This document shows, piece after piece, positions 18,893 through 27,496 of a DNA stretch of 64,000 nucleotides. The stretch's first letter is position 1. Each line of letters opens with the position of its first letter. A program made the translations under genes and the position numbers. The stretch is from Tepidimicrobium xylanilyticum (lineage in GTDB: Bacteria; Bacillota; Clostridia; Tissierellales; Tepidimicrobiaceae): positions 127,774-191,773 of the forward strand of contig NZ_FNNG01000001.1 in assembly GCF_900106765.1 (NCBI RefSeq), in the 5' to 3' direction. Below the pieces are notes generated by a model. It was not told the origin of the DNA. It did no database searches and was given only the letters and a program-made list of their open reading frames with translations.

Positions 18893-18910
18893 TTGTTAAT
18901 TATTTCACTT
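18893..18910 (-). promoter_or_regulatory. candidate Rex operator upstream of the acyl-CoA dehydrogenase
   Basis: On the plus strand TTGTTAA-TTAT-TTCACTT; 11 of 14 fixed positions match TTGTTAA-N4-TTAACAA. It lies just downstream (minus strand) of a TTGACT -35-like element in the leader of the dehydrogenase/ETF operon. The rex gene is next door. Known clostridial Rex targets include bcd-etf operons; binding here is inferred. Confidence 0.4.
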
Positions 18911-18954
18911 TTAGTCAAAAAAATTTTTCCTTTTTTATCATCTCTTTCCATTAT

Positions 18955-18998
18955 AAATGCCTATAATACCAGGTTTTGCTTTGGCACTATAGGCATTT
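18955..18998 (-). other. long hairpin between rex and the acyl-CoA dehydrogenase gene
   Basis: Arms 18955-18971 and 18982-18998 are 17 bases each with a 10-base loop. As minus-strand RNA all 17 positions can pair (two G-U), whereas plus-strand RNA has two A-C mismatches, so it seems built for the minus strand. No T-run follows. It is probably the end of the rex transcript or a processed structure. Confidence 0.45.
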
Positions 18999-19079
18999 TA
19001 TAACGAAAATATTTTGAACAATAAAAATAATTAGTAAATTCATTTTGGAAATTTGACTGAATTTTCTCAATTCCTAAAC

Positions 19080-19727
19080 CTAATCTCTTACATAATCAGA
19101 CTCATTTTTTAAGAAATAGGAAAGAGTAAATAGGGATTCATTCAAATGAACGTTTTCAATTATAACCTTATCATCCACTTTAAGATCAGCAGGGGCAAAA
19201 TTCCAAATTCCCCTTATTCCACTTCTCATAAATATATCAGCCACATCTTGGGCACTTTCCTTTGGAGTAGTTATAATTCCAATATCTATGTTATTTTCTC
19301 TAATAAAATTTTCCATCTCATCTACATCTTTAATCTCTATATCTCTAATTTTCAATCCGATAAGTTTAGGGTTTTTGTCAAACATAGCCAATATTTTAAA
19401 TCCAGCTTCTTCAAAGCCTCTATAGTTAGCTACTGCTTGCCCTAAATTCCCTGCTCCCGCAATTATGGTTTTATAGGTTCTATCCAAACCTAATATCTTC
19501 CCTAATTGATTCCTTAATTCCTCTACATTATATCCATATCCTTGCTGCCCAAATCCACCGAAATTGTTCAAATCTTGTCTAATCTGCGAGGCGGTAAAAC
19601 CTGTTAACTTACTTAATTCTTGAGAAGATATCCTATTAATCCCTTTTTTCAATAATTCCCCTAAGTATCTATAGTATTTAGGCAATCTTCTTATTACCGT
19701 TATCGATACCCTGTTTTCTCTGTCCAT
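19080..19727 (-). CDS. rex: redox-sensing transcriptional repressor Rex
   Basis: A 215-aa NADH/NAD+ sensor that represses fermentative and respiratory genes when NADH is low. An N-terminal winged helix (ITVIRRLPKYYRYLGELL, ISSQELSKLTGFTASQIRQDLNNFGGFGQQGYGY) is followed by a Rossmann fold (TIIAGAGNLGQAVANY, ILAMFDKNPKLIGLKI) and a C-terminal swapped helix. All family hallmarks are present and length is normal. The ribosome binding site AGAAGGGGTGA precedes the ATG. The gene lies upstream of and parallel to the dehydrogenase/ETF operon, a likely target. Confidence 0.96.
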   Translation of the reverse strand: MDRENRVSITVIRRLPKYYRYLGELLKKGINRISSQELSKLTGFTASQIRQDLNNFGGFGQQGYGYNVEELRNQLGKILGLDRTYKTIIAGAGNLGQAVANYRGFEEAGFKILAMFDKNPKLIGLKIRDIEIKDVDEMENFIRENNIDIGIITTPKESAQDVADIFMRSGIRGIWNFAPADLKVDDKVIIENVHLNESLFTLSYFLKNESDYVRD

Positions 19728-19956
19728 TATGTCACCCCTTCTTATCCATATTTATTACTTTAAGTTGATTTTATTATAACATTTTGATATTAATTGGTCA
19801 ATTATTAAGGTTTATACCCAGTTTTGGATAATAATTCAATATTTTTTATTAATTTTTTCACTAATAATTATATCCATTTTTTGAGAACAATACCTAATAC
19901 ATATTAAAATTGTTTATTACCTATAATATTATTAACAAACTTAGAAGGAGGATTTT

Positions 19957-20172
19957 ATGGCCAGCAAAGAACAATTGAGGAAAATTGCCATATATTGTGA
20001 TTCATACAAACCTAAAGATAGAAACTCTCTTAATATGACTTCCCAAATATATGAAGAGAAATTTGAAAGCTGCGAAAATTGCTCCCACTATACCGAGGAA
20101 AGAAAGTGCGAACTGGATTTGATAGATAAAGTTTTAAGCAGCTTAGCAATGGAACATGACTTAAAATCCTAG
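19957..20172 (+). CDS. small cysteine-containing protein, 71 aa, unknown function
   Basis: The ATG follows AGAAGGAGG by six bases and the gene ends at its own terminator, so it is very likely expressed. The product is soluble, with a basic N-terminus and four cysteines: Cys14, a CENC pair and one in ERKCELDLIDKV. The last three (C-x2-C-x8-C) could hold a metal together with the nearby His. I do not recognise a named family, though short proteins of this type occur in Clostridia. It is divergent from rex and transcribed toward the ABC-F gene. Confidence 0.65.
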   Translation: MASKEQLRKIAIYCDSYKPKDRNSLNMTSQIYEEKFESCENCSHYTEERKCELDLIDKVLSSLAMEHDLKS

Positions 20173-20173
20173 T

Positions 20174-20205
20174 AGGCCTCCCCCTTTAAAAGGCCTTCTT
20201 TTTTT
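20174..20205 (+). terminator. terminator after the 71-aa gene
   Basis: AGGCCT arms at 20174-20179 and 20191-20196 followed by TCTTTTTTT. Confidence 0.75.
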
Positions 20206-20262
20206 GATAGAATTAATCTATAATAGGATCAAAATCTTAATGAATAGGGCAGGAGATGGATT

Positions 20263-22170
20263 ATGATCATTTTAACGTGCAATAATATAAGTAAAACTTA
20301 TGTAATAGATCAGATATTGGAAGATATTAGCTTTAATATAGAAGATGGAGATAAAATTGGATTAATAGGACTTAATGGGTCAGGTAAGACCACGCTACTT
20401 AATATTTTAGCAGGAGAAACCCCCAAAGATAGCGGAGACATTTATATTAGAAAGGATTTGAAAATTGGATATTTAAAGCAGCACAGTAATTTTGAAAGCA
20501 ATAGAACAGTTTTTGAGGAATGCCTTCAGGTATTTAGTCCCTTAATTGAAATGGAATTAAGGTTAAGGAAATTAGAAAAAGAGATTAGCATTAAGAGCAG
20601 CGAAGGTCTATCAAAGGAATTAGATAAATTGATGAATGAATACTCCTATTTGCTGGAGAAATTTAATGAATCAAATGGATATGGCTATAGAAGCGAAATT
20701 AAAGGAGTACTAAAAGGACTGGGGTTTAAAGAAGATGAATTTGACAAACAGGCAGATATATTAAGTGGCGGGCAAAAGGCAAGACTTTCTCTTGCTAAGC
20801 TATTATTAGAAAAGCCTGATCTCCTGTTATTAGACGAGCCTACTAACCATTTAGATATTGAGGCTATTAATTGGCTTGAATCCTATCTTAAAGAATATAG
20901 AGGAGCTATTTTAGTAATATCCCATGATAGATATTTTTTGGATAATGTGGTAAATAGAATATTCCTCTTGGAAAATAGGAAGCTGAAAGTATATAATACC
21001 AACTATTCTAGATTTATGACGGAAAGGAAAAAGGAGCTGGAACTATTAAAGAAAACTTATGAAAATCAGCAGAAGGAAATCAAAAGACAGGAAGAAATCA
21101 TTAGGCGCTTTTCCAATTATGGAGGTCAAAGGTATATAAGACAGGCCCAAAGCAGGCAAAAATTATTGGATAAGATGAAAACCCTAGATAAACCTGTCGA
21201 TAATAAAAAGATAAAAATATCCTTTGAACCTAAAATAAAAAGCGGCAAGGATGTACTAAGGGTAGAAGGGATTGGAAAATCCTTCAATGGATTTGAACTG
21301 TTAAAGAATATTGATTTTACCATCTATAGAGGTGAAAAGGTAGGATTAATAGGCCCTAATGGAATAGGAAAGACCACCTTATTTAAAATAATTTTAGGCA
21401 AAATTCCCTATGATTCAGGAAATATCATACTAGGACATCATGTCCATATAGGCTATTTTGACCAAGAACAGTCTAATCTAAATTTAAGTAAAACTGTAAT
21501 AGACGAAATATGGGATGAAAACCCAAAGTTTGATCACTTCCAAATCCGTTCTATCCTCAGCCGATTCCTCTTTATAGGTGACGATATTTTCAAAGAAATA
21601 GAAGAACTAAGCGGTGGAGAAAGAGGAAGGTTAGCACTTTTAAAGTTGATGCTTTCTAAGGCAAATTTTCTCATGATGGATGAGCCTACTAACCATTTGG
21701 ATATATACTCTAAGGAGGTACTGGAAGATGCCCTTCAGGATTATGAGGGAACCCTTTTGGTAATATCCCATGATCGCTATTTTTTAAATAAGGTTACAGA
21801 TAAGATCTTAGAGCTATCAGAAAAAGGAATTACAGAGTATATGGGCAATTACGATTATTACCTTGAGAAGAAAAACCAAGTGGAAATTGAAGAAGAAGAG
21901 GATTTTAAAACCAAAACTCAGATTAAATTGGAAAGAAAAAAGGAAAGGGAAAAATTAGCCCAAGAAAAAAAGAGAAAGGAAGAGATATTTGCTATAGAAA
22001 AATCCATCGAAGAAATGGAAGGTAGAATAGAAGAATTGGACGAGTTGTTATGCGACCCAGAGCTTTATGAAGACCCAGATAAAGTCGTTGAATTGACTAA
22101 GCAAAGGGAAAAATTACAGCAAGAGCTGGATTCCCTATATGATACTTGGATAAAAATAACAGAATTTTAG
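20263..22170 (+). CDS. ABC-F family ATPase
   Basis: A 635-aa soluble protein with two ABC domains and no membrane segment. Members act on the ribosome as translation factors or antibiotic-protection proteins. Domain 1 has GLNGSGKTTLLN, LSGGQKARLSLAKLL and LLLLDEPTNHLDIEA. A charged linker with KKTYENQQKEIKRQEE and RQAQSRQKLLDKMK follows. Domain 2 has GPNGIGKTTLFK, LSGGERGRLALLKLM and DEPTNHLD. A Lys/Glu-rich coiled-coil C-terminus ends the protein. It is closest in look to housekeeping YdiF/Uup-type proteins; a resistance role cannot be judged from the sequence. GGAGATGG precedes the ATG. Confidence 0.92.
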   Translation: MIILTCNNISKTYVIDQILEDISFNIEDGDKIGLIGLNGSGKTTLLNILAGETPKDSGDIYIRKDLKIGYLKQHSNFESNRTVFEECLQVFSPLIEMELRLRKLEKEISIKSSEGLSKELDKLMNEYSYLLEKFNESNGYGYRSEIKGVLKGLGFKEDEFDKQADILSGGQKARLSLAKLLLEKPDLLLLDEPTNHLDIEAINWLESYLKEYRGAILVISHDRYFLDNVVNRIFLLENRKLKVYNTNYSRFMTERKKELELLKKTYENQQKEIKRQEEIIRRFSNYGGQRYIRQAQSRQKLLDKMKTLDKPVDNKKIKISFEPKIKSGKDVLRVEGIGKSFNGFELLKNIDFTIYRGEKVGLIGPNGIGKTTLFKIILGKIPYDSGNIILGHHVHIGYFDQEQSNLNLSKTVIDEIWDENPKFDHFQIRSILSRFLFIGDDIFKEIEELSGGERGRLALLKLMLSKANFLMMDEPTNHLDIYSKEVLEDALQDYEGTLLVISHDRYFLNKVTDKILELSEKGITEYMGNYDYYLEKKNQVEIEEEEDFKTKTQIKLERKKEREKLAQEKKRKEEIFAIEKSIEEMEGRIEELDELLCDPELYEDPDKVVELTKQREKLQQELDSLYDTWIKITEF

Positions 22171-22191
22171 TATCCCCAGATTTTCCCCAAT

Positions 22192-22320
22192 TTATTCACA
22201 GAATCCACAGATTTATCCACAAGAGCTTGTCCCGTTTTTTAGACCTTAAATGAAGATTTCCACATTATCCACAAGTACTTATTGTAAACTAAACTCCTTT
22301 TGTGGCGATAATGTGGAAAT
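22192..22320. promoter_or_regulatory. DnaA-box cluster with inverted repeat between convergent genes
   Basis: Two perfect TTATCCACA boxes (22213-22221 and 22265-22273), one single-mismatch TTATTCACA (22192-22200) and one two-mismatch GAATCCACA (22201-22209) lie in the same orientation. A 14-bp perfect inverted repeat ATTTCCACATTATC/GATAATGTGGAAAT (22256-22269 and 22307-22320) encloses the last box. The region lies between the stops of the ABC-F gene and tsaD. There is no dnaA or dnaN nearby, so a DnaA-titration or regulatory site is more likely than oriC. Confidence 0.55.
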
Positions 22321-22331
22321 ATTGTTAATAA

Positions 22332-23351
22332 TCATCCTTTTAACTCTAAATTTGGCTCCACGTTTAGATGGAAATTAGAAATATTTCCATTGATATAGTT
22401 AAAATAGGCAGCAGAACCAATCATGGCTGCATTATCAGTACAAAGAACTCTTGAAGGATAATAGATTTCAATTCCTTCTTCTTTTCCTCTATTTTTCATT
22501 AAATTTCGTAGCCCCTCATTTGCTGCTACTCCTCCAGCCATCACTATCTTATGGGATTTTCTTTCCTTTGCCAATTTAATGGACTTTTCCACAAGAACCT
22601 CTATTACCGCTTGTTGGAAACTAGCAGCCACATCTTCTACTATTATCTTTTCTCCCTTTTGCTTTGCTTGGTTCAAATAATTTAATACTGCAGTTTTTAA
22701 CCCACTAAAGCTAAAATCATAGCTATTAGGCTCTAAAAATACCCTAGGAAAATCGATAGCTAAATTATTTCCTTCTTTGGCCAATTTATCAATTATAGGT
22801 CCTCCTGGATATGGCAAACCTAAAGCTCTAGCCACTTTATCGAAAGCTTCTCCTGCTGCATCATCTCTGGTTCTTCCCACCAGTTCATACTTAGTATATC
22901 CTTCTACCTGAACTAGATAGGTATGCCCTCCAGAAACTATTAAGCAGGTAAATGGAGGCTCTAAATCCTTAAACTCTATATAGTTAGCGCAGACATGTCC
23001 TTCTATATGGTTTACTCCCACTAGGGGCCTGTTAAGTGCATAAGCTATGGCCTTTGCGCTAGATATACCCACAAGTAGAGCACCCACCAGACCTGGGCCT
23101 TGGGTTACTCCTACTAAGTCTACATCCTTAAAAGTAACACCAGCCTTTTCCAGAGCCTGTTGGATTATGATATTGATGTTTTCTATATGCTTTCTAGATG
23201 CCACTTCGGGTACTACTCCTCCAAATTTCTGATGGATTTCAATTTGAGAGGAGATAATATTTGATAAAACCTCCCTGCCATTTCTTAACACCGCACAGGA
23301 AGTTTCATCACAGGAAGTCTCTATAGCCAATGTTATTATATCTTCATTCAT
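22332..23351 (-). CDS. tsaD: tRNA N6-adenosine threonylcarbamoyltransferase TsaD
   Basis: The 339-aa catalytic subunit transfers the threonylcarbamoyl group to A37 of ANN-decoding tRNAs (t6A), working with TsaB and TsaE. Family marks: [32 protein letters not shown], the metal-binding [38 protein letters not shown] and [21 protein letters not shown] precedes the ATG. It is the last gene of the tsaE-tsaB-rimI-tsaD operon, 16 bases after rimI. Confidence 0.97.
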   Translation of the reverse strand: MNEDIITLAIETSCDETSCAVLRNGREVLSNIISSQIEIHQKFGGVVPEVASRKHIENINIIIQQALEKAGVTFKDVDLVGVTQGPGLVGALLVGISSAKAIAYALNRPLVGVNHIEGHVCANYIEFKDLEPPFTCLIVSGGHTYLVQVEGYTKYELVGRTRDDAAGEAFDKVARALGLPYPGGPIIDKLAKEGNNLAIDFPRVFLEPNSYDFSFSGLKTAVLNYLNQAKQKGEKIIVEDVAASFQQAVIEVLVEKSIKLAKERKSHKIVMAGGVAANEGLRNLMKNRGKEEGIEIYYPSRVLCTDNAAMIGSAAYFNYINGNISNFHLNVEPNLELKG

Positions 23352-23367
23352 GTTTTCACCTCTTATA

Positions 23368-23811
23368 TTAGATGCTTTTCCACATTATAATCGCATCTTC
23401 ATTATTATCGTGATAATAATTAGGTCTAATCCCATATTCTATAAATCCATATTTTTTATAGAGGGATTTGGCTACTTCGTTGGATTTTCGAACCTCTAAG
23501 GTTATGGCTCTTATATTCCTGTCAACGCATATTTGGATTAGCCCTTCTAATAGTGCTTTGCCTAAACCTAACCCTCTATATTTTTTATCGATAGCAATAT
23601 TAGTTATATGACCCTCATCTATTATAAGCCAAACTCCTCCATATCCTGCGATTTCTCCATCCGCCAATACTACTATATACTTGGCCAATATATTTTTGGT
23701 TAATTCTAATAAAAAGGCCTCCCTAGACCAAGGAGGGTTGAAGGTTTCTGCCTCAATCTCCATTACTCGATCTAAATCTTCTTCCCTCATTTCACGAATG
23801 GATATTTCCAT
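23368..23811 (-). CDS. rimI: ribosomal protein S18 alanine N-acetyltransferase RimI
   Basis: A 147-aa GNAT-fold acetyltransferase. [33 protein letters not shown] and the acetyl-CoA loop [21 protein letters not shown], followed by [19 protein letters not shown], are typical of RimI. Its place between tsaB and tsaD, one base from tsaB, is the usual arrangement in Firmicutes. The natural substrate in Gram-positives is less certain than in E. coli, where it acetylates the N-terminus of S18. Confidence 0.93.
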   Translation of the reverse strand: MEISIREMREEDLDRVMEIEAETFNPPWSREAFLLELTKNILAKYIVVLADGEIAGYGGVWLIIDEGHITNIAIDKKYRGLGLGKALLEGLIQICVDRNIRAITLEVRKSNEVAKSLYKKYGFIEYGIRPNYYHDNNEDAIIMWKSI

Positions 23812-23812
23812 A

Positions 23813-24508
23813 CTAGCTTTCCCTCTTTCTTAAATTTTGTTGGGCTTGAGATTCCTTTAAATATTCAGGAACTAGATTATAATAATTATCTTTGTTTTCA
23901 GCATGTTTTAACAGGGCTAGCTCTGCAATGCTTGCTGCCCTAGGGCTATTTAAGCTTATCGGAGCAAACCTCACTTTATCCTTAAGCCTGTCTTTTATAA
24001 TCTCTCTATAAAGCAAGGCTCCATTGCCGCTTACCATAATATTATTATGCTCCTTATTCAATAATTCTAGCAGTTCATCTATATCCATGGTGGTAGGCTC
24101 TAATATATTTATAAGCTTATCCTGATTCCACCTATAAATGCCAGTATATACCCTATTTCTCCTCGCATCTATCATAGGAACAATTATACCGCTTGTTCTA
24201 ACATTAAAGGCTAGTCCTTCTAAAGTGGATATCCCAACAATAGGCTTGTTATATACGTGGGCAAAGGCCTTAACAGTAGCAATTCCAATCCTAAGGCCTG
24301 TAAAGGAACCAGGGCCTGTTGCTACTGCATACAGATCTATATCAGATACCTTTAAGTTCAAGTTTTCCAAAAGGGTTTTCACCATGGGAACCAAATTCTC
24401 AGAATGTCCAAAGTTCTGATTTAAGGAAAATTCCCCTAACAAATTCTCCTCATCTAAAACAGCACAAGTTGCTATTACTGTGGATGTGTCTACAGCTAAT
24501 ACTTTCAA
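23813..24508 (-). CDS. tsaB: tRNA threonylcarbamoyladenosine biosynthesis protein TsaB
   Basis: A 231-aa ASKHA-fold partner of TsaD needed for t6A synthesis. The N-terminus VLAVDTSTVIATCAVLD, then NFGHSENLVPMVKTLLENL and AVATGPGSFTGLRIGIATVKAFAHV, define the family. Its ATG overlaps the tsaE stop by four bases (ATGA), indicating translational coupling. The C-terminal metal-ligand region of TsaD is absent, as expected for TsaB. Confidence 0.95.
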   Translation of the reverse strand: MKVLAVDTSTVIATCAVLDEENLLGEFSLNQNFGHSENLVPMVKTLLENLNLKVSDIDLYAVATGPGSFTGLRIGIATVKAFAHVYNKPIVGISTLEGLAFNVRTSGIIVPMIDARRNRVYTGIYRWNQDKLINILEPTTMDIDELLELLNKEHNNIMVSGNGALLYREIIKDRLKDKVRFAPISLNSPRAASIAELALLKHAENKDNYYNLVPEYLKESQAQQNLRKRES

Positions 24509-24966
24509 ATTTCTCTCAACTCCTTAACTATTTGACTGTATCTTTCTCCTTCTCCAGAAATGGTAACTATTCTTTCATCCAGTTCCTTTCCCTTCTCAAT
24601 GTGTATATGGATTGTTTCTTCTGGTAGAAGTTCACTGATTCTATCTCCCCATTCTACAATGGTAACTCCATCGGAATAGAAATAATCTTCAAAGCCTAAG
24701 TCGTATAGATCGTCTACATTATCCAATCTATATACATCAAAGTGGTATACTTTTACTCTACCATTATATTCGTTTATCAGGGCAAAAGTGGGACTGGTTA
24801 TGTATTCTTCCACTCCTAAACCCTTGCCAATGGATTTAGTAAGAGTTGTCTTGCCTGCCCCTAGATCTCCTGTTAAAGATAGAACATCTCCACCTTTTAG
24901 TATGTTGCCCAATCTTTCTCCAAATTCCTCAGTATCTCTAAGCCCTTTTAATACTATTGTAACCAT
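24505..24966 (-). CDS. tsaE: tRNA threonylcarbamoyladenosine biosynthesis ATPase TsaE
   Basis: A 153-aa P-loop ATPase that binds the TsaD-TsaB complex and supports turnover in t6A formation. Walker A LTGDLGAGKTTLTKSIGKGL, SPTFALINEY, and VYHFDVYRLDNVDDLYDLGFEDYF with TIVEWGDRI are characteristic. AGGAAGG lies before the ATG. It is the first gene of the operon; no clear promoter is assigned in the upstream intergenic region. Confidence 0.96.
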   Translation of the reverse strand: MVTIVLKGLRDTEEFGERLGNILKGGDVLSLTGDLGAGKTTLTKSIGKGLGVEEYITSPTFALINEYNGRVKVYHFDVYRLDNVDDLYDLGFEDYFYSDGVTIVEWGDRISELLPEETIHIHIEKGKELDERIVTISGEGERYSQIVKELREI

Positions 24967-25329
24967 CCAATCAACCTTCCTATACTTAAACTAAGTATTA
25001 TTATATCATTTGTTTTGTCAATTAACAATTGACAGTTCACTTAACATGTTCCTGATCTTATCAACTTTATAGTTAATTATAGTAACTTCTTTTCTACATT
25101 TAAGTTTCTAAGATAAATAGTGCCACAATTAGAATATATCTATTATCTTAATGCTAAATTTTTGATTACTTTAATATGCTCTTATTAAGTTATTCTTTAA
25201 GTATCTTTATATTTATAAATACTAATGGTAAATTTTTTTACCTTCATGCCAAGATTCTACAATTTTTTCTTAAAACTTATGATAAACTATCCTCAGAAAG
25301 TAAAAATATAAAAAAGGGGGATAACATTA
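24967..25329. other. gene-free, very AT-rich intergenic stretch
   Basis: The leaders of the divergent tsaE operon and the 25330 gene. It holds an inverted repeat TGTCAATT/AATTGACA (about 25016-25034) and a small hairpin GGTAAA/TTTACC near 25227-25244. I see no gene, RNA element or clear promoter. Confidence 0.5.
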
Positions 25330-25415
25330 TGAAAAAACTACTAATTACTTTATTAACGATTTTAATTATTTTTGTTAATGTATTTCCTAGTTTTGCTGCA
25401 AAAGTAATTTTATAA
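25330..25415 (+). pseudogene. signal-peptide start of a frameshifted secreted-protein gene
   Basis: The ATG at 25330 follows GGGGG by eight bases and encodes a textbook signal peptide (KKLLITLLTILIIFVNVFPSFAA) but meets a stop at 25413. The next frame is open from 25391 and runs into the 25457-26560 gene. Adding one A to the four-A run at 25400-25403 would join them exactly at the signal cleavage region, giving a single secreted protein of about 410 aa. Either a frameshift mutation, a sequencing error in the A-run, or less likely -1 slippage. Confidence 0.6.
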
Positions 25416-25456
25416 CTATCGGAGATATTCAACAAATAGACGAAGTTAATAAAAAT

Positions 25457-26560
25457 ATGAAATTTATCGGAGCAAAATCATTTAAAATGTTAACTCCTAA
25501 CGAAACAAGATATGAAAACTCAGAATTACTAATTAATAATTTTTCAATATCTGGATCAGAGTTAATTTTATCAGGAGAGATTGATAATAAAAAATTTAAT
25601 TTATTAGGAACAATATATCAATCACGTATTCATGATGAAAAGTTATTAATTGATTCTAAAGATATTGAAGGAAATTTTGAAGTAATTCATACTGGTATAT
25701 TTCTCAAATTACCTAATAATTATAATTTGTTATTAAATAATGAAACAATAAATGAAAATATTTTCTTACTTTATTTAAAAAACGATGACATTTATTATAC
25801 CTTTGAATTTGAAATACCAAAAGAAATTATTAAAGAAATATCGCAATCAGTTTATAAGGATTATGATAATAAATTATTATCGATAGAACATTGGTGGACA
25901 AAAGTATATAAACCAATTGTTAAAGATAAAAGCAATAAATCTATTGATATAAATAGTTACCCAAATAGAGTTTCAAGAACTCTAACATATTCATACGAAG
26001 ATTTTAGTTACGAGTATGAAGTTGATATTATACTTGAATTATATACAAGAGACTTGTTTAGGAATGAAACAACTGGAGAAGCATTAATATTTATCGATGA
26101 TCAGAGAGTATACTATGGTGGTAGTCTTGTAGATGATGTTCCAATGTTAGGTGTTACAAATGCAGATATTAGCATAAGATTAGATAGCAATAATGATGAT
26201 GTTTTTAGAAGATTAGAATGGGATACATATACTAACTACCCAAGCCCTAAATTTACTATTGAGTGGGGATATGGATATGGACCTATTAGTATAAATTATA
26301 GTGGAAAATCTTATAATAGTTCAGGATCTATTGCAATACCAGGTTCTGCTTCAAGACAATATAAATTAATGAGTGTTCTCAATGAAACCCCAACTTTAGA
26401 AGTAGGAGATTCTCATCAAGTATTTTATTCTATTGAAGAAACTGCACCATATAGTGGTACACATTATATAACTGCTGATTTTGAATACGATATATTTTTA
26501 GTCAATCACCATACAATAATAGATTGGGATAGCTATACATTAAGAGGTTCTTACAAATAG
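25457..26560 (+). CDS. unknown protein, body of a probably secreted protein
   Basis: 367 aa from the first ATG in frame, but this ATG has no ribosome binding site. The true start is probably the signal peptide at 25330 in another frame (see that entry). The product is rich in Asn, Tyr, Ser and Ile with alternating beta-strand-like stretches and ends near DWDSYTLRGSYK. The second half (LTYSYEDFSYEYEVDIILELYTRD, PKFTIEWGYGYGPISINYSGKSYNSSGSIAIPG) looks like an extracellular beta-sandwich. No catalytic motif or named family is recognised. Very AT-rich compared with neighbours; probably accessory DNA. It ends at a strong terminator. Confidence 0.6.
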   Translation: MKFIGAKSFKMLTPNETRYENSELLINNFSISGSELILSGEIDNKKFNLLGTIYQSRIHDEKLLIDSKDIEGNFEVIHTGIFLKLPNNYNLLLNNETINENIFLLYLKNDDIYYTFEFEIPKEIIKEISQSVYKDYDNKLLSIEHWWTKVYKPIVKDKSNKSIDINSYPNRVSRTLTYSYEDFSYEYEVDIILELYTRDLFRNETTGEALIFIDDQRVYYGGSLVDDVPMLGVTNADISIRLDSNNDDVFRRLEWDTYTNYPSPKFTIEWGYGYGPISINYSGKSYNSSGSIAIPGSASRQYKLMSVLNETPTLEVGDSHQVFYSIEETAPYSGTHYITADFEYDIFLVNHHTIIDWDSYTLRGSYK

Positions 26561-26569
26561 GTAAAATAT

Positions 26570-26613
26570 ACATAAACAACCCATAATTAAATTTAATTAT
26601 GGGTTGTTTATGT
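26570..26613 (+). terminator. terminator after the 25457-26560 gene
   Basis: Two perfect 20-base arms (26570-26589 and 26594-26613) with a 4-base loop. The stem itself carries the T-rich 3' side. Bases 26614-26868 then show no gene before the next ribosome binding site. Confidence 0.85.
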
Positions 26614-26868
26614 ATTAAGTTATCTGATTGACTATTTGTTACGTTATTATTAACTATTATACAGTTATAATAATCGCATATGAATATATAAAATGCAATC
26701 GATAAAGCTAGCTAACTGTCATGATAATTTCAAAATATTATACTTATTAAATTCTTTTTATTGCTGTTTTATATGATATTATTAATTTGTATAATATTAT
26801 TAATATTATTAATGAATAAAATTCATATTATTATTTTGATAGTTATTTGTTTTATTAGAGGTGTTAAT

Positions 26869-27426
26869 ATGAATAAAAAAATCCTATTTATTACTCTTTC
26901 TTTAATAGCAATAATATTATTCTCTACATCTATCTATAAAAAAACAAAAAGCGATAAAATTTATATTACTGATGAATTGAGAAAACATCATACGGCATTA
27001 TTATCTATAGTAGCAAATTTAGAAAAATATGATAATGATATTAACAATATCAATAAGCTTTATATCAAATCTTTACTCAATACATCAAGGGAATTTGAAA
27101 TTGCCTTAAGCAGTTATAACAATGCATATAATAAGGTATATTCTAAGGAAAAACAAAAAGAAAATTTAAAGGAAATTACTTCATTAATTAATAACTACTA
27201 CAACCTATTCCTAGAATCAGTAAGTTTAATTGATCAAATAGACCATGAAACTTTAAAAACAATAAAGAATGATATTGAAAAATGGGGCCTATGGATAGAA
27301 GATAACTATATTTCTACTGATAAAGATGGATTTACTCTTTATAAAATGTATACTTTTGATGATATGAAAAAAAGTGGATTAGTAAATGAACTTGAGATAA
27401 ACAACTACAAAGTAGCAATAAAATAG
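26869..27426 (+). CDS. membrane-anchored protein of unknown function, 185 aa
   Basis: The start is set at ATG 26869, five bases after GAGGTG. The frame extends upstream to 26761, but that part is low-complexity and has no ribosome binding site. The product has one N-terminal hydrophobic helix (ILFITLSLIAIILFSTSIY) followed by a Lys-rich, mostly helical extracellular domain with coiled-coil character (LSIVANLEKYDNDINNINKLYIKSLL, QKENLKEITSLINNYYNLFLESV). No family is recognised. It lies in the same AT-rich patch as the frameshifted secreted protein and ends at its own terminator. Confidence 0.6.
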   Translation: MNKKILFITLSLIAIILFSTSIYKKTKSDKIYITDELRKHHTALLSIVANLEKYDNDINNINKLYIKSLLNTSREFEIALSSYNNAYNKVYSKEKQKENLKEITSLINNYYNLFLESVSLIDQIDHETLKTIKNDIEKWGLWIEDNYISTDKDGFTLYKMYTFDDMKKSGLVNELEINNYKVAIK

Positions 27427-27459
27427 GGACATATTATATACAATATGTCCCTATTTATT
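27421..27459 (+). terminator. terminator after the 26869-27426 gene
   Basis: A 15-bp perfect stem AAATAGGGACATATT/AATATGTCCCTATTT (27421-27435 and 27442-27456) including the stop codon. It may also serve the convergent ribU gene. Confidence 0.8.
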
Positions 27460-27496
27460 CATAAATATTGATAATATTAGTCAGTGGTTAAATAGT

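Noticed and set aside
24967-27480. Mobile element or prophage
   Set aside because: The patch is AT-rich and holds unknown proteins, but no integrase, transposase, attachment repeats or phage genes are seen.
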